Assembly (NCBI GenBank): GCA_016932415.1
Contig: JAFGCX010000010.1
Coordinates: 248,001-312,000, forward strand
Direction: 5' to 3'
DNA length: 64,000 bases
Source of the DNA: Candidatus Krumholzibacteriota bacterium
GTDB lineage: Bacteria > Krumholzibacteriota > Krumholzibacteriia > Krumholzibacteriales > Krumholzibacteriaceae
A program made the position numbers and the translations under genes. Shown here piece after piece: positions 26,501 through 36,900 of the stretch; the first letter of the stretch is position 1, and each line of letters begins with the position of its first letter. The notes beneath the pieces are model-generated. The model saw only the letters and a program-made list of their open reading frames with translations, did no database searches and was not told the origin of the DNA.

Positions 26501-28262
26501 GAGATTCGAATCGTTGTTCAAGATCCGCGACAGTAAGGTCAGTCGTCTCCAGGGTGGAGCCCTCGGGCATCGTGATGTAGACGTTAAAACTCTCAGACTC
26601 CGCTTCCTCGGTGACATTGAGGCTTATTCCGAAGCAGATGATCACGCTGGCGAAGAAGATCACTACAGCGCCGATGATGGTCCGCAGTGGAAAACGAAGG
26701 CACGATTTCAGGAGAACATTGTATATTTCCAGGAGCCTTGTTCCGCCCTTTCCAGATTGGAAATCAGCAGAGTCTGCCGTCTTTCTTCTCGTCAGGAAAA
26801 AATGGGTTACCATCGGAACGAGGAGAAGAGCCAGCACGAGCGAGACGAGAAGAGTCGAGATGATCGACACGCCGATATGCTTCCCGATAAGCTGGATAAG
26901 GAAGTTCGAAGAGAAGATAAACGGGACGAAGACGATCACTGTCGTGATCGTCGCGGCAAATATCGAACGCCATACTTCTTTTACTCCCTGGATCACGGCG
27001 AAATCGGTCTCTTTTCCCGCGGATTTCAACCGGTAGATGTTTTCAAGCACTACTATGCTGTTATCGAGAAGCATCCCCACAGCCAGCGCCATCCCGACTA
27101 GGGTGAGGCTGTTGACCGAGATCCCGGCGGCGTAGAAAAAATTGAAAGCGGTGAAGACCGATATCGGTATCGCCAGGGCGATTATCAGTACAAGCCTGAG
27201 ATTCCTCAGGAAGACCCACAGGATCGAGATCGCTATAAGCCCTCCGATGATAGCGAGCCTGATGATCAGGTCGATATTCTTTTCCATTATCTCGGCCGTG
27301 TCGTTCTGGATTATCATTTCGATATCACGCGTGGCAAAGTTCTCGTTGAGCCTTGAGATGACATCCCGAGTCCTGTGCGAAAGATCTATAAGGTTGACCT
27401 GCGCGTCACGCACCAGATTGATCGTCACGGCATCCTTGCCGTTCACCCTCGATATCGATTCCTGTTCCTTGACGCCGAAATACACGTCGGCGATGTCCTT
27501 CAAAAGAACAGGGCCGTCTCGTAGCACGGTGATATTCTCTATGTCTCTGATATCCCTGTATTCGGCGACAACATTGACAAAATATTTGCTGCCCCCCTCT
27601 TTGACCTGTCCGACGAATGTGCTGGTAGCGCTGTTCTGCCTGATAAGCGAGCTTATTCTCGAAGGAGTTATTCCGTAGGCTTCGCAGGTCTCATCGTCGA
27701 GGATGATCTCCACCGATTTTTCAAGTCCCCCAGAGACATCAGCGTTGGAGATCCCGTCGATCGATTCGAGTTCTTTTTTTATTTCAGTGTCGACGATCTT
27801 CCTGACCCTGTCGAGTCCTCCTCCTCCGCGGACCTGGAGGTTCATGAACTGGTTCGATATCTGTTCAGTATCGACCTTGAATACCTGGACCGCGTAATTT
27901 TCCGGCAGGGAGGAGGAAGCGCTGGATATTTTTTCCTGTAACTTCAGGTAGGCGTATTTGATACTTGTGCCCTTGTTATAATATACCATGATCATCCCCG
28001 ACCGGGGATATATAGTCGATTCGATCCTGTCGATATCCTCAAGAGTTCCGATCGCTCCTTCAAGAGGGATGATCGCGTCCCTCTCCATATCGCCTGGATC
28101 AGTCTCCTGGTAGCTGTATACCTGGGCTATAAGGAAGGGCAGTTCCGCGTCGGGAAAGAGCTCGACGGGAAGCAGCCTGTACGAGACGAAGCCGAGCATC
28201 GTCAGCGCTATGAAGAACATGCTGATAAGAATCTTCCTGTTGATTATCAGGTTGCCCGTCAT
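23550..28262 (-). CDS. RND efflux pump fused to an ABC ATPase domain
   Basis: A single open frame of 1570 residues. Residues 1-1030 are a complete RND permease: GNLIINRKILISMFF in helix 1, a large periplasmic loop, GMLLDNSIVVLENI with the conserved Asp of the proton relay, a second periplasmic loop, and GRARTRPILITAITT near the end. After two more hydrophobic segments comes ISITIRNLVKIYDQP (near 1100), which resembles the first strand and A-loop Tyr of an ABC ATPase. About 180 residues with further membrane segments follow. The ABC core then resumes with [12 protein letters not shown] (Walker A near 1313-1321), FSGGM (1413-1417), ILVVDEP (1433-1439) and the STH His loop. The start at 28262 overlaps the upstream RND stop (ATGA); an upstream start at 28295 is less likely. 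Confidence 0.93.
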   Translation of the reverse strand: MTGNLIINRKILISMFFIALTMLGFVSYRLLPVELFPDAELPFLIAQVYSYQETDPGDMERDAIIPLEGAIGTLEDIDRIESTIYPRSGMIMVYYNKGTSIKYAYLKLQEKISSASSSLPENYAVQVFKVDTEQISNQFMNLQVRGGGGLDRVRKIVDTEIKKELESIDGISNADVSGGLEKSVEIILDDETCEAYGITPSRISSLIRQNSATSTFVGQVKEGGSKYFVNVVAEYRDIRDIENITVLRDGPVLLKDIADVYFGVKEQESISRVNGKDAVTINLVRDAQVNLIDLSHRTRDVISRLNENFATRDIEMIIQNDTAEIMEKNIDLIIRLAIIGGLIAISILWVFLRNLRLVLIIALAIPISVFTAFNFFYAAGISVNSLTLVGMALAVGMLLDNSIVVLENIYRLKSAGKETDFAVIQGVKEVWRSIFAATITTVIVFVPFIFSSNFLIQLIGKHIGVSIISTLLVSLVLALLLVPMVTHFFLTRRKTADSADFQSGKGGTRLLEIYNVLLKSCLRFPLRTIIGAVVIFFASVIICFGISLNVTEEAESESFNVYITMPEGSTLETTDLTVADLEQRFESLEEKKEMISDIRAEEAVITINLKDDFKEIAGRDMQEIKEDIRNRFDKVQSGSIGFDPPQSSRRFRGSGGGMGQAMQRMFGIGSQQEKIVIKGNDIEVMQDFAGNIEYYLDNLSTISSAGMNISESRPEIHLLFDTRVMSYYGITLASIASELTSFQNEYSSRMQFRQGTDTYDIMISKKNQEESDIEDLRALQISGQAGNQVDLENLSRIIYSHGMPTISRVNQEKQVEITFQFNSDVNSSKSLLEASRLEIDELVSSLVIPAGLAIEVVHEENDYSEFKFLILVAFILIYMILASVFESLSTPVVMMFTIPLAAIGSFWLLIATGTSLLNAYTLTGFLILLGVVVNNGIILIDYSLILMRRGYGRSRALMVAGRARTRPILITAITTIAAMIPLAMGKADEITLIGAPFAITVIGGLTLSTLFTLIFIPVVFSGLESVLSWTRSLHWKIKSMQIAAFLLGSLTIYSRVSGTIWQMVFLATLIFIIPGMTWFVLSSLHTARKNIIPADEPISITIRNLVKIYDQPSRFIREWNKGKNRRKRTVNEPGEENNLFDRGSMLWKIPLLFFMIYFIYSYLDSPFWIFLLSHTVYFYILMLWRPLPRLITVHSGGRGAGLAMKLTILCEKTIVWGIPLINLMIFWIRWKNIPALIFVAFLWYFALIVYSTAGKLHRDQVNIARISGRFGGLRKAFYYLVRSIPLIGKKKESFMALSGVSLQIGKGMFGLLGPNGAGKTTLMRIICGILDQSYGRIDINGIDINEKREELQSLIGYLPQEFGMYENLTAWEFLNYQGVLKGLTDKDHREEMVDRVLAMVHMEESRHQAISSFSGGMKQRIGIAQVLLHLPRILVVDEPTAGLDPRERIRFRNLLVELSRERVVIFSTHIIEDIYSSCNKVAVLNKGQLVYLDDPSRMVEIAEGHVWQFDADPGELEKIRKEMMIVHHMRDGSKIRVRSLSEAKPHPLAEQVRPSLEDSYLWLLATGGAR

Positions 28263-31200
28263 GATCTGACCCGATCCAGTACGGAATATACACAAGGTAT
28301 CACCAGAAGAGTGAGAATCGTGGATGTGATCAGTCCACCGATGACCGCCAGAGCCATCGGGGATCTGAGCGCGGCACCCTCGCCGAATCCGAGGGTCATT
28401 GGAAGAAGGGCGAGGATCGTAGTGGCGCTAGTCATGATTATCGGCCTGATCCTTCTGCGCCCCGCCTCGATTATTGCTTCTTTTCCTCCTACACCTTCCT
28501 TGCGAAGCCGGGTTATCGCGTCGACCAGTATTATGGAGTCGTTCACAGCGATTCCCACGAGCATGATCATCCCGATATATGCCATGATGTTGAGACTCTT
28601 GCCGAGAATGAAGAAGATAAGTACCGCCCCGACTCCCGCCAGGGGTATGGTCAGCAGGATCGAGAATGGATGGATGAGCGATTCGAACTGAGCTGCCATG
28701 ACCATGTAAACGAGTACTATTGAAAGGATCAGAGCGAATTTGAGATCGTTGAATTCCGATTGCCTTTTTTCCTCTTCTCCGGTTATCTCTATCTTGTACT
28801 CCGCAGGGAGTTCGATTCCCCCGATGTTATTCCTGATATCGGCGATCAGGTGGTCGAACGGCCGGCCCTTTCGCTGGTGGGCCGTGACGAACGCCGTACG
28901 GGCCTGGTTCCGCCTGTTTATCTCTTTGGGAGCATAGCTGTATCTGATATCAGCTATCTCGCTCAGCCGGATCTTTCCGTCACCGCCGTCGAGAGAGACA
29001 GACGAAAGTTCACCAAGCCCTATATCCGGAGTGCGGATAGTGATATCTTTCTTTTCCCCTCCATGGTCCCAGTAGCCGGCTTCTTTTCCGGAAAGGAGGC
29101 CCTCGAGCTGGGAACTGACCGAACTTACTCCGATGTCACTCATTCCCGCTCTCAACCTGTCGACGACTACTTCGACTTCCGGTCTCCCTTTCTCGAGGCT
29201 CGTCTCGATATTGTACAGGTCAGCGATATCGCCAAGTCTCATTTTTACGGTTTCGGTCAACTCCTCGAGGATCGCTATGTCGTCTCCCTCTATCTCTATT
29301 ACTACCGGGGCTGATTCGGCTCCGAGAGTGGCGAGCAGGGCGGTCTGATCCATCAGGATCTCCGATTCTATGTCGGGCAACGCGGCGATCTCCCTGCCGA
29401 GACCGGCAATCACCTTCTCATATTCCATGCCGCTTTCTTCGGCAAGAATGATCTTGATCGAGGCTGTGTTCTCATCCTGAAACACAGATTCTTCACTGCC
29501 ACTTATGCCGGCGACCGGACCTATCGTACTGAAAAGAGTCTTGACGTTCTCACCGAGGAACTGACGGATCATGTTTTCGACGCCCCTTACTGTTCCGACC
29601 GTCCTCTCGAGCTCGGTCCCTTCGGGAAGGTTCAACTTAATCGAGAACTCATTCATCCCGCTTCTCGGAATGAATTCGCTGCCGACAGAGGGGAGCAGCA
29701 GCCAGGCGGTCGCTACGAGCAGCGCCGCTGCGCCGATCACGATCCACCTGTGCCTGAGTGCTGAATCGAGAAGGTCGCCATACCATTGGAACCTGACCGA
29801 TTTTTCATTTTCTTTGCCGGCGCGGGGCCTTATGAATCTGCTGCACAGCATCGGGATCACAAAGATCGCCACGACAAGGGAAGATATCAGGGAAAAAGCC
29901 ACGGTCCATGCCTGGTCCTTGAAAAGTTCCCCAGAGGCGCCATGCAGGTATACTATCGGCAGGAAAACGACGATCGTAGTTATCGTCGAAGCTGTGATCG
30001 CTCCTCCGACCTGTGAAGCGCCGGTTATCGAGGCTTCCCGGACACTCATTCCCGATTCCATGTTCCGGACTATGTTTTCCAGGACCACTATCGCGTTGTC
30101 GACAAGCATCCCGGCTCCGAGGGCCAGCCCTCCGAGAGTCATGATATTGAGAGTGAGCCCGTTGAAGTACATCAGGTTGAATGTCGCGACGACGGATATC
30201 GGGATCGCCATGCTCACGATAAGGGTAGTCCCAAGCCGCCTCAGGAAGATATATAGTATCAGTATGGCGAGGAATATTCCTATCATCGCGGTCTGTTTGA
30301 CCTCATCGATCGCGCCCGTTATATATGATCCCTGATCCTGAATAACGACGATCTCATAACCCGGGAGGGCGTTGCCAAGTTTTTCGACCATTTCGTGGAG
30401 AGTCTTTGAAGCCTCGACAGTATTGAATTTCATCTCCTTGTAGATTGAAAGCCCCAGGCATCTTTTCCCGTTATAAAGGACGACAGATCTCGGGTCCTTG
30501 TTAGTGAAGTCGATCGTTGCCACGTCTTTGAGGTAGACAGGCGTCTTTTCGCTTGATGGGGTCATTTCACCCGCTGCGGCACCTTCCCCGGCCCCGGCGG
30601 TCTTCCAGGTCAGAATAATATTTTCTATATCCTCTATACTCTCGAAGACGCTGACACCCTTGATAAGGTATCTCAGTCCCATCTCCGTGATCGAACCTCC
30701 CGACGCAGTCTGGTTATAGCTCATGATCCTGCTGGAAAGAATGTCGGGAGTAAGCCCGTACGCTTCGAGAAGATAGCTGTCAGTCATGATCACTACTTCT
30801 TTTTCTTCTTCTCCCGATATCTCCACGCCGGCGACGCCTTCCAGCCTGGTAAGTTCGTTGCGTATGTAGTTTTCAGCTACTTTTCTGAGCTCATCCATAT
30901 CGTCGATTTCGGGATGCATCAATCCGATCGTCATTACAGGTTCGGAATTCGGGTCGTGCTGGGTTATGGTGATCTCTTCGACGTCGTTGTTCTGGCTGAA
31001 ATCGGAAACGCTTTTCTGCAGGTCCAGAAAAGCTTCATCCATATCGGTGTCCCAGGAATACTCGACCGTTATCCTTGCCGATCCTACCCTGATCGCCGAC
31101 GAGACGCCGACGACTCCCCTGCTTCGGCTCGCCAGTGATTCTATCTGTTCGACGTAATCCTTTTCGATCTCCTCGGGAGGGGCTTCCTGCGCCTTCAGCT

Positions 31201-31345
31201 CTATGTATATGCGTGGATTGTTCAGGTCGGGGAAAAGGTCTACTCCGAGCCTGTCGAACGAGATGATTCCGAGCAGGAGGATTCCGAGAACGAACATCAT
31301 GACTGTGACAGGATGATTGACTGAAAAATCGGATATTTTTCTCAT
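28259..31345 (-). CDS. RND efflux pump (AcrB/HAE-type permease)
   Basis: A 1028-residue inner-membrane pump of standard RND length. It has the N-terminal helix (SVNHPVTVMMFVLGILLLG), two large periplasmic loops, GMLVDNAIVVLENI with the proton-relay Asp in helix 4, and the C-terminal GRRRIRPIIMTSATTI. RND pumps exchange protons for drugs, lipids or other amphiphiles and act with an adaptor and an outer-membrane channel; both are encoded just upstream. Its stop overlaps the start of the RND-ABC fusion gene by four bases. The two pumps may pair as a heteromeric trimer, as MdtB and MdtC do (inference). Substrate unknown. Confidence 0.95.
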   Translation of the reverse strand: MRKISDFSVNHPVTVMMFVLGILLLGIISFDRLGVDLFPDLNNPRIYIELKAQEAPPEEIEKDYVEQIESLASRSRGVVGVSSAIRVGSARITVEYSWDTDMDEAFLDLQKSVSDFSQNNDVEEITITQHDPNSEPVMTIGLMHPEIDDMDELRKVAENYIRNELTRLEGVAGVEISGEEEKEVVIMTDSYLLEAYGLTPDILSSRIMSYNQTASGGSITEMGLRYLIKGVSVFESIEDIENIILTWKTAGAGEGAAAGEMTPSSEKTPVYLKDVATIDFTNKDPRSVVLYNGKRCLGLSIYKEMKFNTVEASKTLHEMVEKLGNALPGYEIVVIQDQGSYITGAIDEVKQTAMIGIFLAILILYIFLRRLGTTLIVSMAIPISVVATFNLMYFNGLTLNIMTLGGLALGAGMLVDNAIVVLENIVRNMESGMSVREASITGASQVGGAITASTITTIVVFLPIVYLHGASGELFKDQAWTVAFSLISSLVVAIFVIPMLCSRFIRPRAGKENEKSVRFQWYGDLLDSALRHRWIVIGAAALLVATAWLLLPSVGSEFIPRSGMNEFSIKLNLPEGTELERTVGTVRGVENMIRQFLGENVKTLFSTIGPVAGISGSEESVFQDENTASIKIILAEESGMEYEKVIAGLGREIAALPDIESEILMDQTALLATLGAESAPVVIEIEGDDIAILEELTETVKMRLGDIADLYNIETSLEKGRPEVEVVVDRLRAGMSDIGVSSVSSQLEGLLSGKEAGYWDHGGEKKDITIRTPDIGLGELSSVSLDGGDGKIRLSEIADIRYSYAPKEINRRNQARTAFVTAHQRKGRPFDHLIADIRNNIGGIELPAEYKIEITGEEEKRQSEFNDLKFALILSIVLVYMVMAAQFESLIHPFSILLTIPLAGVGAVLIFFILGKSLNIMAYIGMIMLVGIAVNDSIILVDAITRLRKEGVGGKEAIIEAGRRRIRPIIMTSATTILALLPMTLGFGEGAALRSPMALAVIGGLITSTILTLLVIPCVYSVLDRVRS

Positions 31346-31367
31346 TTCAGGTCTTTCTGAGTGAATA

Positions 31368-32417
31368 TTATCGTATTACTTTGACCTTCGACCGGTTGCG
31401 AAGGGTCTCGAAACCTTTTATTACAAGGCGGTCGTCCTTTTTAAGGCCTTCGAGCACCTCGATCTCGTCGGGATTTTCAAGGCCGGTTATTATCATCCTT
31501 TCCTGCGCGGCCCCTTTTTCGACTATGAAGACTGTCTTGCCTCTCTGTTTTACCAGGATTATCTCTTTCGGGATGACTATAGTCGAGTCGTGCATCGCGA
31601 CTATGATCTCCGCCTTGACGAACATCCCCGGCCGCAGAAGGAGGTCATCATTTCTCACATCGATCGACGCTCTGAAAGACCTCGTTTCGGGGTCGAGGGT
31701 GGGGGAGACCTGCGTCACCTTTCCGCTCAGAGTATCGTCGGGGATCGCGTAGTTCATTATCCGTACGCTATACCCTGCCTCTATCTTTCCGAGGTCCTTT
31801 CCGGGGAGGGAGACCTCGAGGTAGAGGTCCGAATAATCCATTATCTGAACCATGATATTTCCGGCCTCGATCATCGTGCCGGAGGTATAATATGGAAGAG
31901 TGGTGATGATCCCGTCGAATGGAGCGGTTATGTCAAGTTTCGATTGCTGGATGAGCGCGTTATCGTAATCGTATCGCGCGTCCATATAAGTCCGCTCCGA
32001 ATTTTTGAGCTCAGTCAGGGTCACTCCGCCTTTCTCGTAAAGCGATTTCTGTTTTTCGAAATCAAGACGGGATGTCTCAAGGTTCAGTTTTCTGGAATCG
32101 ATCCGTATAGAGTTCTGTTCCTCGATGTTTTCCAGATGGATTATTACCTGGCCCTTCCTTACCGGATCTCCCAGGGACAGCTGGCGACCGGTGACCGGGT
32201 TGGTGAGCAGATGGTAGTCGCCTCTTTTTTCCGATTTAAGGGTAGCTTCTCTCGAGGAGTTCACCGTCCCCGTCGCTATACTGAACTGTTCGATAGATTT
32301 GAGTCTGATCTCTTCGACTGAGACGGGAGTCGATATCTCAGTCTCGACGCTATCGTCGTCTTTTCCGCATGATGAAAAGAGCAGGAAAGGTATAAGTATC
32401 AGGATTGTCTTCTTCAC
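31368..32417 (-). CDS. RND periplasmic adaptor lipoprotein (HlyD/MFP family)
   Basis: A 349-residue adaptor. I choose the GTG at 32417: it has AAGGAG upstream and gives a clean lipoprotein signal (KKTILILIPFLLFSSCGK) with the lipidated Cys at residue 17. The longer frame would bury it. The usual parts follow: a lipoyl-like domain with SLGDPVRKGQVI, an alpha-hairpin of about 60 residues (IDSRKLNLETSRLDFEKQKS), a second lipoyl half (DITAPFDGIITT) and a beta-barrel with RPGMFVKAEIIV. It links the inner-membrane pump to the outer-membrane channel encoded 26 bases upstream. Confidence 0.94.
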   Translation of the reverse strand: MKKTILILIPFLLFSSCGKDDDSVETEISTPVSVEEIRLKSIEQFSIATGTVNSSREATLKSEKRGDYHLLTNPVTGRQLSLGDPVRKGQVIIHLENIEEQNSIRIDSRKLNLETSRLDFEKQKSLYEKGGVTLTELKNSERTYMDARYDYDNALIQQSKLDITAPFDGIITTLPYYTSGTMIEAGNIMVQIMDYSDLYLEVSLPGKDLGKIEAGYSVRIMNYAIPDDTLSGKVTQVSPTLDPETRSFRASIDVRNDDLLLRPGMFVKAEIIVAMHDSTIVIPKEIILVKQRGKTVFIVEKGAAQERMIITGLENPDEIEVLEGLKKDDRLVIKGFETLRNRSKVKVIR

Positions 32418-32443
32418 TTCGGGCTCCTTGCTTGAAACCGTTT

Positions 32444-33919
32444 TCAGTCTGTGACCAGCGATTTGTTCAGTTCGAAATCCCACAGGGACTGGATCTTCAT
32501 GTCCAGAATGTACTGTTTGTATTTGATCAGGGCGGAGACTTCGTTAAGCCTCGTTTCGGACAACTGGGTCTGAAACTGGTTCAACTGATAACTGGAAAGG
32601 TCTCCGTTCCGGTATTTTTCAAGGTTGATCTCGTAGGTCAGCTGCGAACGCCGCACGTTCTGCCTTGCGATATCTATCTGTATCATCTGATTCTCGAGGT
32701 TCCTGTAAGCCTGGCGGATCGAGATCAGGATATTATCCTTTTCCTGTTCGAGCGAAAGTCTGTTCGATTCCAGGGAGGCCTGCGAAGCTCTCATCTCCGC
32801 CTTCTTTTCGCCCCAGTCCCAGATCGGCATCTCGAACATCACGGAGACCTGCTGGTTCTTGTCCGGAGCGTCATACAGCTCCCTGAACACTTCATTTGTC
32901 CCTATCGATCCGTACGACAGGGAGATGTTTCCCAAAAACTCGTTTTTCGTCCCTGCCCGCACCAGGGCGTTTTCAGCGTTCTCAATCGCGATCTGTCTCT
33001 GCCTCAGTTCCGCCCTGTGGCGGAGTCCGTTTGCTATAGCGGTCTGAAGATCGACAGCTATATTTTTGTACGTGATGTCGGCGGATATTTCGATATCGTC
33101 GTCGAGAGGGATCCCGAGGAGCTGTTTGAACAGGTCATGGGCGTCTTCAAGACTGACTTTCTGGTTCTGCAGGGAGGATCTTGCGTTAGCCATATTAAGC
33201 TCGGCCTGGTAAAGTTCCTCGAGACTCGCGATCCCGGCGTCGACCTTGTTTTTGCTTATCTCATAACTGACTTCGTTGTTCTTGTACTCCTCGACCGCGA
33301 TCTCAAGGCGCATCTTGGTCTCGTACACCGCGTAGAAACGCTCCATTACCGATTTTTCTATCGCCAGTTTTTCAAGGGCGTAAGCGAGCTGTGAATTCTC
33401 CAGTTCGAGTTCAAGGGTCCTGAGGTCCATTTTTGTCCGGTTATACGTAAAGATCGGCTGCTGAAACTGGATATAGAGGTTGTTCGAATATGTTTCACTC
33501 GACTCATCGGTGTATTCGCTGTAGGAATCTTTCCATGAAAAGCGGTTAATAAGCGACAGGGTGCCGTCCGTCCACTTGACCGGCTGGTCGATCCTGAACG
33601 TTCCGTAAGACTCCATTGTCTCCTGCCTGTACCATGTCGAGAAGATGTCGTTGAACTGGTTCGAGTTGGAGTAGTTGATCGGAGCTATCGACAGGCTGAA
33701 TCTTGACTTCAGCCTCGCGTTCGCCGCCCTGAGATTCGCTTCGCTTCTTTCAAGGCTTATCCTTGAATGCCTGATCCTCGGACTCTGTTTCATGGCGATT
33801 TCCAGAGCATCAGTTAGCGTCAGTACCTGTTGAGCCATCAGACCAGCCCCTGGATCGGTCATCAGAAACATTATGGCGAGAAAAAATGTCCCGGCGATCG
33901 CCGGGTTTCTTTTAAACAT
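32444..33919 (-). CDS. TolC-like outer-membrane efflux protein
   Basis: A 491-residue outer-membrane factor. I choose the ATG at 33919, which lies just after GAAAGGTG. A signal peptide (about 1-29, ending before QQVLTLTDALEIA) is followed by two repeats of the TolC fold, each with long coiled-coil helices. LTLTDALEIAMKQSPRI is the typical beginning, and the second repeat includes VSVMFEMPIWDWGEKKAEM. It forms the exit channel for the pumps encoded downstream and probably also serves the ABC components. It lies a few bases after the permease-M1 gene. Confidence 0.94.
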   Translation of the reverse strand: MFKRNPAIAGTFFLAIMFLMTDPGAGLMAQQVLTLTDALEIAMKQSPRIRHSRISLERSEANLRAANARLKSRFSLSIAPINYSNSNQFNDIFSTWYRQETMESYGTFRIDQPVKWTDGTLSLINRFSWKDSYSEYTDESSETYSNNLYIQFQQPIFTYNRTKMDLRTLELELENSQLAYALEKLAIEKSVMERFYAVYETKMRLEIAVEEYKNNEVSYEISKNKVDAGIASLEELYQAELNMANARSSLQNQKVSLEDAHDLFKQLLGIPLDDDIEISADITYKNIAVDLQTAIANGLRHRAELRQRQIAIENAENALVRAGTKNEFLGNISLSYGSIGTNEVFRELYDAPDKNQQVSVMFEMPIWDWGEKKAEMRASQASLESNRLSLEQEKDNILISIRQAYRNLENQMIQIDIARQNVRRSQLTYEINLEKYRNGDLSSYQLNQFQTQLSETRLNEVSALIKYKQYILDMKIQSLWDFELNKSLVTD

Positions 33920-33929
33920 GATCACCTTT

Positions 33930-36900
33930 CTAGCGTTTTACCCATTTTACAGCGTCGGCGATTATAAACCGTCCATTGTCAGATTTATCGGTCAGTTCGA
34001 CTGTCGCGGCCCCCTGAGAAATGTAATAGGATCCGAGGAAATTCCATCCGTCTTCCGATCCGTCAAGTTCCAACTGGGTCTCATCGACTCCATCGTCATG
34101 ATGGATCATAAAATTGTTACTTCCGTATTCGACCGTATCGTTATGCCGCCCCCACGGAGGCCTGATCCTGGAAATGTAAACATAAATATCGTAGTACCCG
34201 CTCTCTCCGAGCTCGGCGTTCCAGGAGACTTTCTTCGTTCCTTTTCCCACATTGGTAAAGTGAGCGGATCGGATATATTTCCCGTAGAATTTCGAATCGG
34301 TAGAGATCAGCCATCTTCCCGACGAGCGCCATGAGATCATGCCCACATATTTTTCCTCATCGGAGGGACCGATATCGGGAAGCAGTCTTCTAAGAAGACT
34401 TTTTTTCGAGGTCTTGTCGAATTTGAACCCAGGGTCCTCGTTGTCGATGATTATCTCTCCCGGTTCTCCGAGGGAGACTGTCTCGACGCCTTTTTTCTCG
34501 CCACTGAAAGGAAGGACTTTCTTTTTAAGCTCAAAATCTTCAAGTCCGACAGTTATGACTGATGGTATGTTTTTGGAAATAAGAGTGTTGATCTCGATAT
34601 TGCCGGGTTGGTAGTCGAGGACGAATCCAAGTTCCCTTGTCTCCCCGGCTTCGAGCCCGATGAACTCTTCCAGTTCATCATCGCGTTCGCTCCTCGGTAT
34701 CCTGGGACCGAAGAAACCGCCCCGTCCCTGTCCCATCCTTCTTTTCAAGGTTATCCTGAGCAGTCCCCTGACCGGCTCCGGATTACTTATCCGGGCCTTG
34801 ACCTGGTATCTTTCCCTGTCGCCGTCAAGCACCTTGTATGAATCGATGTTGCCGATCAGGAAACCGGGGAGTTGCCGGCTTTCGTACCAGTCATCGATCT
34901 GCGGCGCGAAATCGAAACCGAATCGCTCCCTGATCCTGTCGATAATCTGATCATCGGTCATCGATCCGAAACGGTTCTCTGTTATCAGACCCGAAAGAAA
35001 ATCGTTGAACTCCTCCTTTCCCAGGATACTTTCCAGGAGGAGAAAGAGATAATCCCCTTTTGCCTTGATCGCGAAATGCGCCAGGTCGCGTTTATCCCTG
35101 TCAGACATGATCTGTTGCAGAGTCTTTTCTCCCAGAGCGAGATTTATCCTTTCGTCGGGGGAGAGTCCCGTTATGAATCGTACAAATGAAGAGGGAGTCC
35201 CTTCCATCTTGCCGGCGTAATATGCTTCGAGCGCCATATTGAGGACAGGCCATCTTTCAGATCTGATATTGGTCGTGAAGGTAAGGAAGTTGGGAAAGAC
35301 GTTGTAGCTGGGAGCGAACGCGAATGGATTTTCATTGTCCCCGAAAGAAAAGAATCCGGAACTGCCGGTCAGGGTGGAATTGACGAAACGGGTCAGGTTG
35401 TCCGCCTGCTTTTCCGCGGGAGATGTCGTCTCGTTGCTTCTTTCCCTGCGTCTTTCCATCCTTCGCTGGATCCTTCTGAAATCAATAGCCCTGAAAGAGA
35501 GGCCTTTCTCGGGAAGAAGGACCAGTTCCGGCTGCACGATCTCCTGAGCGACAGACCACAGGTGCCGGTAGCTGAAAAAATGGGCCGGTACTTCTATCAT
35601 GGAGAACTGCTCGAAGGGGTAATCCAGCCCGAGTTCGTTTTCGGTCTCCTGTCGAAAATCGCGTATCATCACTCCCAGCGTATCTCCGATCTCGTTGAAA
35701 TATTCCGAGAAGAAATCGTGCCCCTTCTTTATGTAGATCGAATACTTTATCGAGTCGACGTTTACCGATATGGGGGAATAATCTCCGATCACCAGCGTCA
35801 TCGCCGGGATCGGGGACAAGGTTCGGAATGACCATTTGCCGGATGAACGATCCTTGCAGAATCCCTGGGAGACCGCGATCAGGTCCTCCCGCGTCTTTAC
35901 GTCGAGCTTGAAATATATGAAATCCTTCCGTGATATCTCGGGATGCGAAGGGCTGTACCCCGCTCCCGGAGTAGGATACCAGAGCGATTCGGGTGTCAGC
36001 AGAAGGAAATCATCGGTCATGTATGAATATCTCTTGCCCGGGCTCACCGGGCCGGCGTTGTCTATCCGGGCTATCTTTTCCCTGTCTTTTTCGAGGATAT
36101 CTGCATAGCAGGCATCTTCATCGATCGTCCCCCGGTATTCGACTGTGAAGGTGTCAGTAGCTCCCGGAACAAGGGGGGCGGCGGGTGAGATGACAAGCAG
36201 TTGGATATTCCTGGAGAATTCGATTTCTCCGCTCAACCCCCGGACCGATTCGACTTTAAGCCCGGGATTGAGCCTGAAGATATATTCGTCTATCACTGAT
36301 TCGGTCTGGTTCTCGATCTTCAGCGACGCCGTGGCCGAGATCTTTCCTCCAAGATGTTCCATATCTATCCTGCAGATCCTGGGAGTGACGACCGGTCTGT
36401 CTACCATCTCGTCTCCGATAGCGGCGATCCGTTCCCGCATCGAGACACCGGCGCTGATATCATTTATATACAGGAAAGCGAGAACAAGAGCGACTGCGAG
36501 AAAAGCGACCGCGCTTATCCTTGAGACTGCCGTCATCATCCTAGATTGGGGAAGACGCTTTATCATCAGGATCGTCACGCTTATGAATGAAAGGCCGAGA
36601 AAGAAGTAGATCGAGCGGTGCATTATCAGGCGGCAGGTGTCGCTGAATCCGGTGAAGTCCGAGTATAGAAGAGGCATGTTGTACGCCATGTAATCGAAGA
36701 GATGGTGAAATTTTTGAGAGAGATAGAAAAGAGTCAGGGCGATATACCCCAGTACCAGTATGAATGTGATCGCCTGGTTTCTGATAAGCACCATCATAAG
36801 AAAGGAGAGTCCCAGGATGAAGACCAGGGTCGGCAGGCTGATGATCAGCGGATAGATAAGGTATGATCCCCACATTATGCCTGTATCGCCCAGGATCAGA

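Noticed and set aside
23550-28262. RND-ABC fusion as a simple sequencing frameshift between two genes
   Set aside because: The frame stays open with normal codon use through the linker and no start or ribosome-binding site is seen before the ABC part. An assembly error cannot be excluded fully, and is listed as a refuting test.
32405-33394. 329-codon plus-strand frame
   Set aside because: Antisense to the TolC-like gene, no ribosome-binding site and no family signature.
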